A stretch of DNA of 64,000 nt from Mammaliicoccus sciuri (GTDB lineage: Bacteria > Bacillota > Bacilli > Staphylococcales > Staphylococcaceae), in the NCBI RefSeq assembly GCF_025561425.1, contig NZ_CP094824.1:1736001-1800000 (forward strand), written 5' to 3'. Of this stretch, positions 55,550 through 64,000 are shown one piece after another; position 1 is the first letter of the stretch; every line of letters begins with the position of its first letter. Made by a program: the position numbers and the translations under genes. A model generated the notes under the pieces. It had not been told where the DNA came from. It was given only the letters and a program-made list of their open reading frames with translations, and did not search any database.

Positions 55550-56539
55550 TTATTTAGTTGTACCTCTATATTCAACTCTGTAAGGTAAAATCACGTTAGG
55601 TTCATCAATTTGTTCGTCATTCATATATTTAGTTAATAATCTCATACCAACTGCACCAATATCATATAATGGTTGTGTCACACTTGATAATTGAGGTCTA
55701 ACCATATGAACTAATCTTGTATTATTGAAACTTACAACTTGTAAATCATTTGGTACATTAACACCTGCATCTTGAGCTGCGTGTACAATACCAATTGCTT
55801 GTTCATCACTAATACATAAAATAACATCCGGCTTATCTTGAGAAACAGCCTCATAAGCACGGCTGCCATCTTTATATGTTTCATTACCAACAAATTTAGC
55901 ATTGTCCTCGATTTCAAGACCAGCATCTTGAAGTGCAAGTTCTAATCCTTTAAAAGCATCATCTTGTGCTTTTTCTGAATATCCCCCACCTACAAATGCA
56001 AATTTCTTAGCACCTTTCTTGATCAATGATTCAGTAATTTCTTTACTAGCTTCTGTATAGTTAATGTTAACTGAAGCAAGTTTAGAATCTTTGTCATTCG
56101 TTCCTGAAACGACAATTGGTACTGATGATTTGTCAATAAGATCAACTGTTTCATCTGTTAAAGTACCACCTAAGAAAATGATACCGTCAACTTGTTTACT
56201 TAATAAATTATTAAATATCTCTTGTTCTTTTTCACTATCATTATCAGAATTTGAAATGATTGTATGATATTTATACATAGTGGCAATATCTTCTAATCCA
56301 CGAGCTAATTCAGAATAATAAACATTTGAAATGTCAGGAATAATTACCCCAACAGTTGTTGTTTTCTTACTTGCTAAACCTCTAGCTACAGCATTAGGTC
56401 TATAATTTAATCTTTTAATGACTTCATTTACTTTATCACGTGTTGAAGGCTTAACATTTTGGTTACCATTCACGACACGTGAAACTGTAGCCATTGATAC
56501 TTTTGCTTCTCTTGCAACATCATATATTGTTACAGTCAT
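55550..56539 (-). CDS. ccpA: catabolite control protein A
   Basis: The LacI-family master regulator of carbon catabolite control, binding cre sites when complexed with serine-phosphorylated HPr. The 329-residue protein has the N-terminal helix-turn-helix [20 protein letters not shown] (2-21), the hinge and a sugar-binding-fold domain. Length is standard. A near-cre at 56554-56569, between 15 and 30 nt upstream of the ATG, suggests autoregulation. The targets ald and acsA in this window carry consensus cre sites. Confidence 0.97.
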   Translation of the reverse strand: MTVTIYDVAREAKVSMATVSRVVNGNQNVKPSTRDKVNEVIKRLNYRPNAVARGLASKKTTTVGVIIPDISNVYYSELARGLEDIATMYKYHTIISNSDNDSEKEQEIFNNLLSKQVDGIIFLGGTLTDETVDLIDKSSVPIVVSGTNDKDSKLASVNINYTEASKEITESLIKKGAKKFAFVGGGYSEKAQDDAFKGLELALQDAGLEIEDNAKFVGNETYKDGSRAYEAVSQDKPDVILCISDEQAIGIVHAAQDAGVNVPNDLQVVSFNNTRLVHMVRPQLSSVTQPLYDIGAVGMRLLTKYMNDEQIDEPNVILPYRVEYRGTTK

Positions 56540-56553
56540 AATATCCTCCTATC

Positions 56554-56569
56554 TTGAAAACGTTTTCTA
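56554..56569. promoter_or_regulatory. near-cre upstream of ccpA
   Basis: TTGAAAACGTTTTCTA matches the cre consensus with one mismatch (T at the conserved A before the last position). It overlaps the region just upstream of the ribosome site. Suggests weak autoregulation. Confidence 0.45.
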
Positions 56570-56744
56570 CTTTATTCTAGCACGTTTTCATAATGTTTTC
56601 AAAATATATGAAAGCGAACTCACAATTACCAATTATAAAAGATTATAGAGGTGTTGTCGATACAATTGCTCTAACATTTTTGGATTTTGTGTAAATTGTA
56701 AATAGTTTTTCAGAAAACAAACGAACATAAGTTAAGTTACAACT

Positions 56745-56784
56745 TAAAAAACTGGCGAAAAGTTATCATAACTTTTCGCCAGTT
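56745..56784 (-). terminator. terminator of aroA
   Basis: AACTGGCGAAAAGTTA (56750-56765) and TAACTTTTCGCCAGTT (56769-56784) pair perfectly over 16 bp, 3-nt loop; A run 56746-56750 gives U on minus. The rest of the 259-base gap between ccpA and aroA shows the near-cre and nothing else. Confidence 0.9.
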
Positions 56785-56798
56785 AATGTATATGAATA

Positions 56799-57878
56799 TT
56801 ATTTTTCGTATAATTTAGCAGCTTCAATGATTTCTTTGTAGAATGCATCAAATTCGTTTAAGTCCATTTGTTGACCAGCATCACTTAATGCTACTGATGG
56901 ATCAGGATGTACTTCTGCCATAACACCGTCAGCTCCAACTGCTAATGCAGCTTTAGCACATGGTAACATAATATCTTTACGTCCAGTACTATGCGTAACG
57001 TCTACCATAACTGGAAGATGTGTACCTTGTTTTAAAATTGGAACTGCTGAAATATCTAATGTATTTCTTGTAGCTTTTTCATATGTTCTAATACCACGTT
57101 CACATAAGATAATGTTATTGTTACCTTGTGAGTGAATGTATTCTGCAGCGTAGATGAATTCTTCGATAGTTGCAGAAAGACCACGTTTTAATAAGATTGG
57201 TTTGTTTGTTTTACCTGCTTCTTTTAATAACTCAAAGTTTTGCATGTTTCTTGCACCAATTTGGAATACATCTAAGTATTCATCAGCCATTTCAAAGTGT
57301 GTAGGATTTACAATTTCACTTACGATATTTAAACCGTATTTATCTTTAGTATTTTTAAGAATTTTTAATCCTTCTTCACCTAAACCTTGAAAGTCGTAAG
57401 GAGAAGTACGAGGTTTAAATGCGCCACCTCTAATGAATTTTTCGCCTCTATCAGCTAAATCTTTCGCAACTGTATCAACTTGTTCTTGTGATTCTACAGA
57501 ACATGGACCGAATACGAATGATTTTTTATTATTACCAATAATTGCACCATTGTCGAATTGTACAATAGTATCTTCTGGTTTTAATTTACGAGAAACATAT
57601 AAATGTTTTTCATTTTCAGATTTTTGTAAGTCAGTAGAAGCTTTAAAGATCTCTTTAAATAATTGCTTAATAGTATTGTCGTTATATGGTCCTTGGTTAT
57701 TATCAATTAAATGATTTAACATTTCTTTTTCACGTTGTGGATCATATACTTGAGTACCTTGTTTACGTTTTTCTTCACCAATTTTTTTAGCTAAAGTACC
57801 ACGCTCTTGTAATAAAGCTAAAATTTCATCATTAATACCTTCAATTCTTTTTCTTAAATTCTCTAATTCATTTGACAT
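56799..57878 (-). CDS. aroA: bifunctional chorismate mutase/DAHP synthase
   Basis: Makes 3-deoxy-D-arabino-heptulosonate 7-phosphate, the first step of aromatic synthesis, with an N-terminal chorismate mutase domain (1-85, [19 protein letters not shown]) that provides feedback sensing. The DAHP synthase domain contains GPCSVES and a metal-binding [13 protein letters not shown]. About 359 residues from the ATG at 57878; a GTG at 57887 lies in the ribosome site GAGGTGAAAAGG and is not used. In Bacillus the gene is aroA(G). Its neighbours ccpA and ytxH/ytxG match staphylococcal order. Confidence 0.93.
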   Translation of the reverse strand: MSNELENLRKRIEGINDEILALLQERGTLAKKIGEEKRKQGTQVYDPQREKEMLNHLIDNNQGPYNDNTIKQLFKEIFKASTDLQKSENEKHLYVSRKLKPEDTIVQFDNGAIIGNNKKSFVFGPCSVESQEQVDTVAKDLADRGEKFIRGGAFKPRTSPYDFQGLGEEGLKILKNTKDKYGLNIVSEIVNPTHFEMADEYLDVFQIGARNMQNFELLKEAGKTNKPILLKRGLSATIEEFIYAAEYIHSQGNNNIILCERGIRTYEKATRNTLDISAVPILKQGTHLPVMVDVTHSTGRKDIMLPCAKAALAVGADGVMAEVHPDPSVALSDAGQQMDLNEFDAFYKEIIEAAKLYEK

Positions 57879-58062
57879 CCTTTTCACCTCATGTAAACAA
57901 TTTAACTCACATACTTTAAAGCGATAAAATATATAAGTAATTAGATGTTAGTATAACAATTAAAATGCTCTGATTCAACCCCAACATCTCAAAAATATTA
58001 AAATTTATTACTAATCAGACTAATAAAGTATATTTTAATTTATAATGGTGTTCATTACAATA

Positions 58063-58103
58063 TAAAAAACTACCGAAAAGTTATGTTATGACTTTTCGGT
58101 AGT
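58063..58103 (-). terminator. terminator of the ytxH gene
   Basis: ACTACCGAAAAGT (58069-58081) pairs with ACTTTTCGGTAGT (58091-58103), perfect 13 bp; A run 58063-58068 makes a U tract on the minus strand. The 257-base gap to aroA otherwise holds only AT-rich sequence where the aroA promoter should lie. Confidence 0.88.
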
Positions 58104-58135
58104 ACAAATAATATGCGTTATTCATCACTTATTTA

Positions 58136-58798
58136 TTATTTTTTATCGAAAGTTTTTTTCTCTACAACTGTTTTTGGACCTTTTAAGTCTTCATTTTCTA
58201 CTTCAGATTTAATCGCACCTTTTTGTGCTTTTAATTCTTCATCGCCCACATCGTCAGCTGTTACAACGCCTTTGTTAGCTTTCTTTTCAGCTTGTTTAGA
58301 TTTTACTTCTTCTGCTTTTTTCTTAGTTTCTGTTTTCTTTTCTGAAGCTTTTGTTTTAACTTCTTCTTTTTTGTCAGAGGCATTAGCTTTTACTTCTTCT
58401 GCTTTTTGACTCGCTTCTTCTTTTTTATCAGCAGCTTTAGCTTTCACTTCTTCTGCTTTTTCACTAGCTTGTGATTTTTTATCTTCAACTTTAGTTTTGA
58501 CTTCTTCTTTCTTTTCTTCAGCTTGTGTTTTGATTTCTTCAGCTTTAGATTGAGCTTGAACTTTTAAGTCGTCAGTTTTAGTTTTAACGTCATCGATAAT
58601 TTTGTTTGATTTCTCACTTAAATCATCTTGTAATTCTTTCCCTGATTTAGGTGCTAGTAATAAACCAACAATTCCGCCTACTACTGTACCTAATACTACA
58701 CCAAATACAAAATCTCTTCCGTTTGTATTTTTTTCATATTCAGCTTCATATGTTTCTAAACCATGTGTATATAAATCTCTATTGTATTTGTTTTCCAT
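58136..58798 (-). CDS. YtxH-like membrane protein with LEA-like repeats
   Basis: A 220-residue protein with one membrane helix (about 30-52, FVFGVVLGTVVGGIVGLLL, then the family APKSG) near the N-terminus and a long, charged, helical tail (60-220) made of K/E/A-rich repeats such as KAEEVKAKAADKKEEASQ with related 18- and 11-residue units. The tail resembles group-3 LEA proteins, known for desiccation and stress protection. YtxH proteins are usually shorter, about 100-150 residues. It is the second gene after ytxG with an intergenic hairpin (58829-58862). Function unknown; envelope stress is likely by analogy with Bacillus. Confidence 0.8.
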   Translation of the reverse strand: MENKYNRDLYTHGLETYEAEYEKNTNGRDFVFGVVLGTVVGGIVGLLLAPKSGKELQDDLSEKSNKIIDDVKTKTDDLKVQAQSKAEEIKTQAEEKKEEVKTKVEDKKSQASEKAEEVKAKAADKKEEASQKAEEVKANASDKKEEVKTKASEKKTETKKKAEEVKSKQAEKKANKGVVTADDVGDEELKAQKGAIKSEVENEDLKGPKTVVEKKTFDKK

Positions 58799-58828
58799 TT
58801 TATTTTCCCCCTAATTTTATTAAAGAAA

Positions 58829-58862
58829 TCAGGCTGTGACATGTTGATATGCCTCAGCCTGA
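58829..58862 (-). terminator. attenuator-like hairpin between ytxG and ytxH
   Basis: TCAGGCTG pairs with CAGCCTGA, with additional partial pairs toward the loop; the minus strand continues TTTCTTT. It may reduce read-through from ytxG into ytxH. Confidence 0.5.
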
Positions 58863-58889
58863 AAAGATTGTTATTTGCTTCCATGCACG

Positions 58890-59441
58890 TTATTTTTTCA
58901 AGCCTGCACCAATTTTATCTTCATCTAGGTTGTCACCTGATGTTGTTGTTTCATTGTAGTCTTTCGGCACTTGCGCTTCAAAATCTTTAGAAGCATTTAC
59001 ATTATTTTTGTACGATACGTTACTTCTACGATCTCTTCTTAATTGCCATTTATCTGCAACTTCCATTGCAACATTTGACCATTGAATAACTTGAGAAATC
59101 TTATCTTCATTTTGTGAGATATTGTGAGTAATAGAATTTGTAACTCTATCTACTGAATTATTAAGTGTTTGTACAGAATCTCCAACACCTTTAACTGCAT
59201 CTACTACTGAGTTTAAGCGTAATGATTTATCTTGAATATCTTCAGTTAAACGATTTGCTTTATGAAGTAAATCAGTAGATTCACGTGTGATACCTTGTAT
59301 TTGGCCTTGAATGCCATCTAAAGTTTCATTAATTCCTTTAACTGTTTTTAATAATTGCATTAAAAATAGTGCTAAGACAATACAAATAATTAAAAATGCA
59401 ACCGCAGCAATTATACCTGCTATTGGTAAAATCCAATCCAT
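58890..59441 (-). CDS. YtxG-like DUF948 membrane protein
   Basis: A 183-residue protein with an N-terminal membrane helix (about 4-29, ILPIAGIIAAVAFLIICIVLA) and a coiled-coil domain (35-120), the DUF948 layout of YtxG, whose gene precedes ytxH in Bacillus operons under general stress control. The C-terminal 50 residues are polar and probably disordered. Its ATG follows AGGAGG. No clear sigma-B promoter was confirmed by eye. Function unknown. Confidence 0.85.
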   Translation of the reverse strand: MDWILPIAGIIAAVAFLIICIVLALFLMQLLKTVKGINETLDGIQGQIQGITRESTDLLHKANRLTEDIQDKSLRLNSVVDAVKGVGDSVQTLNNSVDRVTNSITHNISQNEDKISQVIQWSNVAMEVADKWQLRRDRRSNVSYKNNVNASKDFEAQVPKDYNETTTSGDNLDEDKIGAGLKK

Positions 59442-59531
59442 ACTGAACGCCTCCTAATAATTATAAAACTAATCTTTATTCGATTTACTAATATTTAATA
59501 CCCTCACTATTAAAGTATAAACATATTATAT

Positions 59532-60839
59532 TTAATGTGATAGTGAAGAAACATAGGCTTTTTGAACTTTTTGAATATCTCCAGCACCCATAAATAGTAT
59601 AACACCATTATCATGCTTATGTAGCTGAGAAACTGATTCTTCGCTAATTAAATCCGCATTAGGAATTAATGCTTTTAAATCGTGTATTGTCAGCTCACCT
59701 TGTTGTTCTCGAATAGAACCAAAGATGTCACATAAGTATACTTTATCAGCAAGGTTTAAACTTTCAGCAAATTCGTTTAAGAAAGTTTCTGTTCTTGAAA
59801 ATGTATGAGGTTGAAATACTGCAACCACTTCGTTTTCAGGATATTTTTTTCTAGCTGATTCAATTGTAGCATTAATTTCTCTCGGATGGTGTGCATAGTC
59901 ATCGATTAAGATTTGATTGTCGTAAAAACTTTCACTAAATCTTCTTTTTACACCACCAAATGTTAATAATGCTTCTTTAATATTTTCAATATCTAGTTTT
60001 TCTAAATGACAAATTGCAATAACTGCTAATGCATTTAGAACGTGGTGATCACCATACATAGGTGTTGTAAATGTACCTATAAGTTCATTTTTAGATTTGA
60101 AGTAAACATCAAATGTTGTACCTTTAGAAGACGTTTGAACATTGTCAGCATAGACATCATTGTCGTGCTCAAAACCGTAAAAGTAAATTGGAACATCTGC
60201 TTTAATTTTTCTTAGCTCAGCATCATGTCCCCAAGCAACGATAGCTTTTTTAACATTGCTAGCCATCTCTTGGAATGCATTTGTTACGTCTTGTAAATCT
60301 TTAAAATAGTCCGGATGATCAAAATCAATATTTGTCATAATCGCATAATCTGGATAATAACTTAAAAAGTGTCTTCTATATTCACAAGCTTCAAAAGCAA
60401 AGTATGAGCTATCAGGTAATCCCATACCTGTTCCATCACCTATTAAGAATGATGTCTTTTGATCACCATTCATCACATGTGATAATAATCCAGTTGTCGA
60501 TGTTTTACCGTGTGCACCTGTTACAGCCACTGATGTATATTGAGACATAAATTCACCTAGGAAAATATGATATCTTTTCACTTCAAGTCCCATTTCGTAT
60601 GCTTTAGCTATTTCAGGGTGTGTATCTGGAAAGGCATTACCTGCTATAACAGTCATGCCTTCTTTAATATTTTCAACATCAAAAGGTAGTATTTTGATGC
60701 CTTTATTGTTTAATGCTATTTCAGTAAATACTGTATTCTCTATATCAGAACCTTGTACTTTATGTCCCATGTCGTGCATGATTTGTGCAAGTGAACTCAT
60801 ACCTGCACCTTTTATGCCGACAAAATGAAATAATGTCAT
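59532..60839 (-). CDS. murC: UDP-N-acetylmuramate-L-alanine ligase
   Basis: Adds L-alanine to UDP-MurNAc, the first peptide step of peptidoglycan synthesis. The 435-residue protein has the N-terminal nucleotide-binding [19 protein letters not shown], the ATP-binding P-loop GAHGKTSTT (108-116) and the C-terminal FMGAGDIQK. The ATG follows GAAGGAGTG. It starts 22 nt after the sftA stop, so the two form an operon as in Bacillus. Length equals that of staphylococcal MurC (437). Confidence 0.96.
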   Translation of the reverse strand: MTLFHFVGIKGAGMSSLAQIMHDMGHKVQGSDIENTVFTEIALNNKGIKILPFDVENIKEGMTVIAGNAFPDTHPEIAKAYEMGLEVKRYHIFLGEFMSQYTSVAVTGAHGKTSTTGLLSHVMNGDQKTSFLIGDGTGMGLPDSSYFAFEACEYRRHFLSYYPDYAIMTNIDFDHPDYFKDLQDVTNAFQEMASNVKKAIVAWGHDAELRKIKADVPIYFYGFEHDNDVYADNVQTSSKGTTFDVYFKSKNELIGTFTTPMYGDHHVLNALAVIAICHLEKLDIENIKEALLTFGGVKRRFSESFYDNQILIDDYAHHPREINATIESARKKYPENEVVAVFQPHTFSRTETFLNEFAESLNLADKVYLCDIFGSIREQQGELTIHDLKALIPNADLISEESVSQLHKHDNGVILFMGAGDIQKVQKAYVSSLSH

Positions 60840-60861
60840 TTCATGTCACTCCTTCTATTTC

Positions 60862-63800
60862 TTAAATGTTAGTTTCTCTTTCTTCTATCATATCTTTAGT
60901 AATGAGTACATCTCTTGGTTTAGAGCCGTTAGGTCCAGATATATAACCTCTCTCTTCAAGGTTATCAATCATTCTCGCTGCTCTATTATATCCAATTTGG
61001 AAATGCCTTTGTATAAGTGAAGTTGAAATATGACCTTCGTTTAACATAAATTCACAAACTTCATCAAACAGTGCATCAGCAGGTTGTTCATTTACCTTTT
61101 TCAACAATGTTTCTTCTTTGAATAGATAATTTGGTTTCATTTGACTACTTACATTTTCTACTGTTTCGTCAATTTCATCATCTGATACAAATGCACCTTG
61201 AACTCTTATCGGTTTATTCATACCGTTACCAAGATATAACATATCACCATTACCAAGTAATTTCTCTGCTCCACCAACATCAAGAATTGTTCTAGAGTCA
61301 ATAGAAGACGATACCATGAATGATATTCTTGTTGGTACGTTTGCTTTAATTAAACCTGTAATCACATTGACGGATGGTCGTTGTGTAGCAAGAATCATAT
61401 GTATACCACATGCTCTAGCTTTTTGTGCAATTCTAGCAATAGATTGTTCAACTTCTTGAGGTGACATCATCATTAAATCAGCTAACTCATCTATAACTAT
61501 AATGATTTTTGCCATTCTTTGCTCGTAATTTGCTTTTTTATTAAATGCCGTAATATTTCTAACATGTAATTCTGCAAAACGCTTATATCTACGTTCCATC
61601 TCTTCAACAGCCCATTTTAAACTAGCTGTTGCCGCTTTTACATCGGTAATAACTGGCGCAACTAAATGCGGTAAATTATTATACGGTGCAAGCTCTACCA
61701 TTTTAGGATCAATCAGTAATAGTTTTAGCTCATCTGGATGATTTTTATAAAGTAAACTTGTTAAAATAGCATTAATACATACTGACTTACCAGAACCTGT
61801 TGCACCGGCAATGAGCGCATGTGGTGTCTTTGCAATATCCATTAATAGCGGCTCGTTATTTATTTTGAAGCCCATTGCTACAGTTAGTTTGCTTTCTGCT
61901 TGTTGGAAAGGTTTAGATGTGATCATTTGGCCTAAAGGAATCTTTTTAGGACTTTGATTAGGCACTTCGATACCTACTAAACTTGTACCTGGAATAGGTG
62001 CTTCAATACGGATATCTTTAGCTGCTAATGCCATTTTAATGTCATCTTGTAAAGCAGTAATTCTAGATACTTTAACACCTTTTTCAACAGATAATTCAAA
62101 CCTCGTTACAGTAGGTCCTTGTATCATATTTACTACATGTGCAGGCACATTAAAATGATAAAAAGCTTCATCAAGTTCTTTTTTCTTTTCCTCTAACCAT
62201 TCACTATTATCTTCTTCCTCGACAACATCATCTAATATAGATACTGGTGGAAGTACATAAGATGGTCCTTTACGTTTAACAGCTTGGTTAGACGCATTTT
62301 GTTCGTTTTGAGTTTCACTTTCTTTTTGTTGTATGTTTGATGTTTGTGTCTTGTTGATATTTGATGAACTTTTAAATGCTTGATGTTTACGCTTATCTGA
62401 AGGTGTCATCATCACGTTAAATGGTGAAGATTTTCTTACAGACTTAGGCTTCAAGATAGGTTCGTGAGAAGGCGTCTCTTTAGGTTCTTCAGGTTGTTGA
62501 ACCGGGTCCTCTATTTCTATAGGAGCGTTATTTGTTTCTTCTTCAGCAATAACATTATCCGCTTCTTCTGTTTCAGTATCACTTTCCACATCTAAATCAT
62601 CAGATTCGAATAAGCTTTCATCTTTATCTTCTTCAGTTTCGTCAAATGTTAATACATCTTCAGCATTATCGATTGTATCTATTTCTTCAGCTTCAGAATC
62701 AGAATCTTCTTCTTCAAAATAAATATCATCTTCGACAAATTGTTCTGATTGTGTAATGGATGCATCATCGTCTTCTTCAAGAGAATCATGCGTATCGATT
62801 ATTTCTGAAGGTTCGATAACTGCTTCATTAGAATCATCATTATCTTCTTCAAAATGCTGTATTGCTTCAGCTTCAGTACTATCTTCAGCATTATGAGTTT
62901 CTTCAACTTCATTACTTGATTCCACTTCTTCAACGATTTCATCAACATTGTCTTGTTGAATGTCATCTTCTGTATCATCAAAATCCAAGTCTATCTCTTT
63001 AAATTCATATGTAGTTAAATCATTGACATCTGGTTGTAACGCATTAGAATTAGCCGTCTCTTCTTGTAAATCGCTTGTTTCATCTTGATGTATGTCATTT
63101 TGTAATTCATCGTGTATCGCTTCTTGTTCATCTTCCACGTCTTGATAATCTTTTGAATCATTTTTAATATATGACGCTTGTTGTTTTAAATAATAGTCTT
63201 GATTTTTAATTTGTGACTTTTTCTGTTCTGAATCAAGACTGTTAAGTTCTTGTTCTCTTTTTTCTCTTAAAGCTTTTTCAAATTGTTTTTTCTTTTGAAG
63301 TTTCTTCTCGCGTTCTTTTCTAATTTCAGAAACAATTTGTGAAGCATAAATATTTTCAATGTTAATCGTATTGTCCGTCTTTGAATAAGTAGGGACATCT
63401 CGTACGATTTCACTACTTTGTTTACGTTTATTTTCTTTTTCAGCATCATTTTCAGTAGATTTAGCTGAATGATCTTTCAAACCACTATTAGGAACTTCTT
63501 TTTGCTTTCTCATACCGAATATTGCTGAAGGCACTTCAGAAGCTTTAAATTTTGGCTGATGTAAAGCATTCAATCTTTCTTCAAATTGATAGTCATCATT
63601 ATGACGTTTACTGTTGTCGTAGCGTTGAGAAGATTGTTTACTTTTCGTACCGTAATGATGTGTGACATCCTGGTCATAACTTCTTGACCTCTTAGCAGGT
63701 TCATATGAATCCACATTACGATTTCTTCTACGTCTTCTTCTATTCGTAGGAAAAGAAGCTGAGCTTTCATCATAAAATCTACTATCATGATATTTCTCTT

Positions 63801-64000
63801 CTCGTTGACTTGATTCATTATCATGTTGATGATGCTCTTGACTTGATTGCTCTTCATATTCCATTTGTATTGGAAATCTAAATTTGCCTTTAGGTCTTCT
63901 ATAAATTTCTTCATTAGTTGAATCTTCATCTGGATGATGATCAAAAGACACTTGATCGCTTTTTTGCTTTTCATTTTTTTGTTCATTTTTCGATTGCCAG
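60862..64000 (-). CDS. sftA: DNA translocase, SftA/FtsK family (5' end beyond window)
   Basis: A hexameric DNA pump of the FtsK/SpoIIIE family. The readable part exceeds 1040 residues; the frame is still open at the right edge, so the start is outside. The N-terminal ~540 residues are low-complexity and strongly acidic in the middle (IDTIDNAEDVLTFDETEED), with no membrane helices, and include the RPKGKFRFPIQ signature. The C-terminal motor has Walker A AGATGSGKSVC, Walker B IIVIDELADLMMM and a gamma-type winged helix (ISTSLIQRHFQIGYNRAARM). The absence of membrane segments and the murC neighbour favour SftA (YtpT) over SpoIIIE. It moves trapped DNA at septation. Confidence 0.93.
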   Translation of the reverse strand, partial: WQSKNEQKNEKQKSDQVSFDHHPDEDSTNEEIYRRPKGKFRFPIQMEYEEQSSQEHHQHDNESSQREEKYHDSRFYDESSASFPTNRRRRRRNRNVDSYEPAKRSRSYDQDVTHHYGTKSKQSSQRYDNSKRHNDDYQFEERLNALHQPKFKASEVPSAIFGMRKQKEVPNSGLKDHSAKSTENDAEKENKRKQSSEIVRDVPTYSKTDNTINIENIYASQIVSEIRKEREKKLQKKKQFEKALREKREQELNSLDSEQKKSQIKNQDYYLKQQASYIKNDSKDYQDVEDEQEAIHDELQNDIHQDETSDLQEETANSNALQPDVNDLTTYEFKEIDLDFDDTEDDIQQDNVDEIVEEVESSNEVEETHNAEDSTEAEAIQHFEEDNDDSNEAVIEPSEIIDTHDSLEEDDDASITQSEQFVEDDIYFEEEDSDSEAEEIDTIDNAEDVLTFDETEEDKDESLFESDDLDVESDTETEEADNVIAEEETNNAPIEIEDPVQQPEEPKETPSHEPILKPKSVRKSSPFNVMMTPSDKRKHQAFKSSSNINKTQTSNIQQKESETQNEQNASNQAVKRKGPSYVLPPVSILDDVVEEEDNSEWLEEKKKELDEAFYHFNVPAHVVNMIQGPTVTRFELSVEKGVKVSRITALQDDIKMALAAKDIRIEAPIPGTSLVGIEVPNQSPKKIPLGQMITSKPFQQAESKLTVAMGFKINNEPLLMDIAKTPHALIAGATGSGKSVCINAILTSLLYKNHPDELKLLLIDPKMVELAPYNNLPHLVAPVITDVKAATASLKWAVEEMERRYKRFAELHVRNITAFNKKANYEQRMAKIIIVIDELADLMMMSPQEVEQSIARIAQKARACGIHMILATQRPSVNVITGLIKANVPTRISFMVSSSIDSRTILDVGGAEKLLGNGDMLYLGNGMNKPIRVQGAFVSDDEIDETVENVSSQMKPNYLFKEETLLKKVNEQPADALFDEVCEFMLNEGHISTSLIQRHFQIGYNRAARMIDNLEERGYISGPNGSKPRDVLITKDMIEERETNI

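Overview
The window is a low-GC chromosomal segment from the family Staphylococcaceae. The gene order (ald, usp, ackA, ytxK-type methyltransferase, tpx, sppA, NAD kinase, thiI, iscS-type desulfurase, ezrA, fRMsr, rpsD, GDPD, OsmC, aminotransferase, serA, HAD, plsC, htrA, tyrS, PBP, fhs, acsA, acuABC, ccpA, aroA, ytxH/ytxG, murC, sftA) matches what I remember of the Staphylococcus aureus chromosome, and many proteins have the family-typical staphylococcal length. Several accessory insertions suggest a non-aureus species, possibly of the sciuri group (Mammaliicoccus). That species-level guess is weak. I saw no rRNA, tRNA or CRISPR array.

Layout. 1-1 kb: rbfA and a DoxX-like membrane protein. 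1.3-6.1 kb, accessory: a three-gene operon (DHFR-like reductase, GNAT acetyltransferase, ANT(6)-type adenylyltransferase), a truncated ABC-2 permease, an intact IS30-family element and a NERD nuclease-like protein. 6.2-16.5 kb: ald, usp, ackA, tpx, sppA and nadK core genes, interrupted by an IS3-family element (here IS-B1), an exported glycine-rich protein with a small membrane partner, and a 38-residue basic ORF. 16.5-28.2 kb: thiI/iscS, ezrA and rpsD, bracketed by two copies in opposite orientation of a nested element (an IS3-family IS-A inside the end hairpin of an IS200-type IS-C), plus a third, uninterrupted IS-C. 28-36 kb: GDPD, OsmC, serine-pathway genes, HAD, plsC, htrA. 36.5-40.1 kb: a cst persulfide-detoxification locus with a frameshifted cstB and two palindromic CstR-type operators. 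40.4-45 kb: lemA disrupted by a second IS-B, its TPM-domain partner, and a frameshifted IS110-family element with a structured upstream region. 45-64 kb: tyrS with a T-box, a class A PBP, fhs, the acetate-utilisation genes acsA/acuABC next to ccpA, aroA, ytxH/ytxG, murC and the 3' part of sftA, which runs off the right edge.

How it fits together. Carbon catabolite control is a theme: ccpA lies in the window, consensus cre sites stand upstream of ald and acsA, and a near-cre stands upstream of ccpA. Acetate metabolism is covered from both sides (ackA, acsA, and the AcuA/AcuC acetylation-deacetylation pair). Sulfur chemistry is represented by thiI/iscS, cstR/cstA/cstB/tauE, tpx, OsmC and fRMsr.

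Most noteworthy are the duplicated nested IS-A-in-IS-C element sharing a nonsense mutation; the A_AAA_AAG frameshift site in both IS3-type elements; a candidate bridge-RNA region upstream of the IS110 recombinase; a 40-bp repeat family confined to convergent intergenic regions; the dinucleotide frameshift in cstB; and a bacteriocin/immunity-like gene pair with a neighbouring 38-codon transcription unit.
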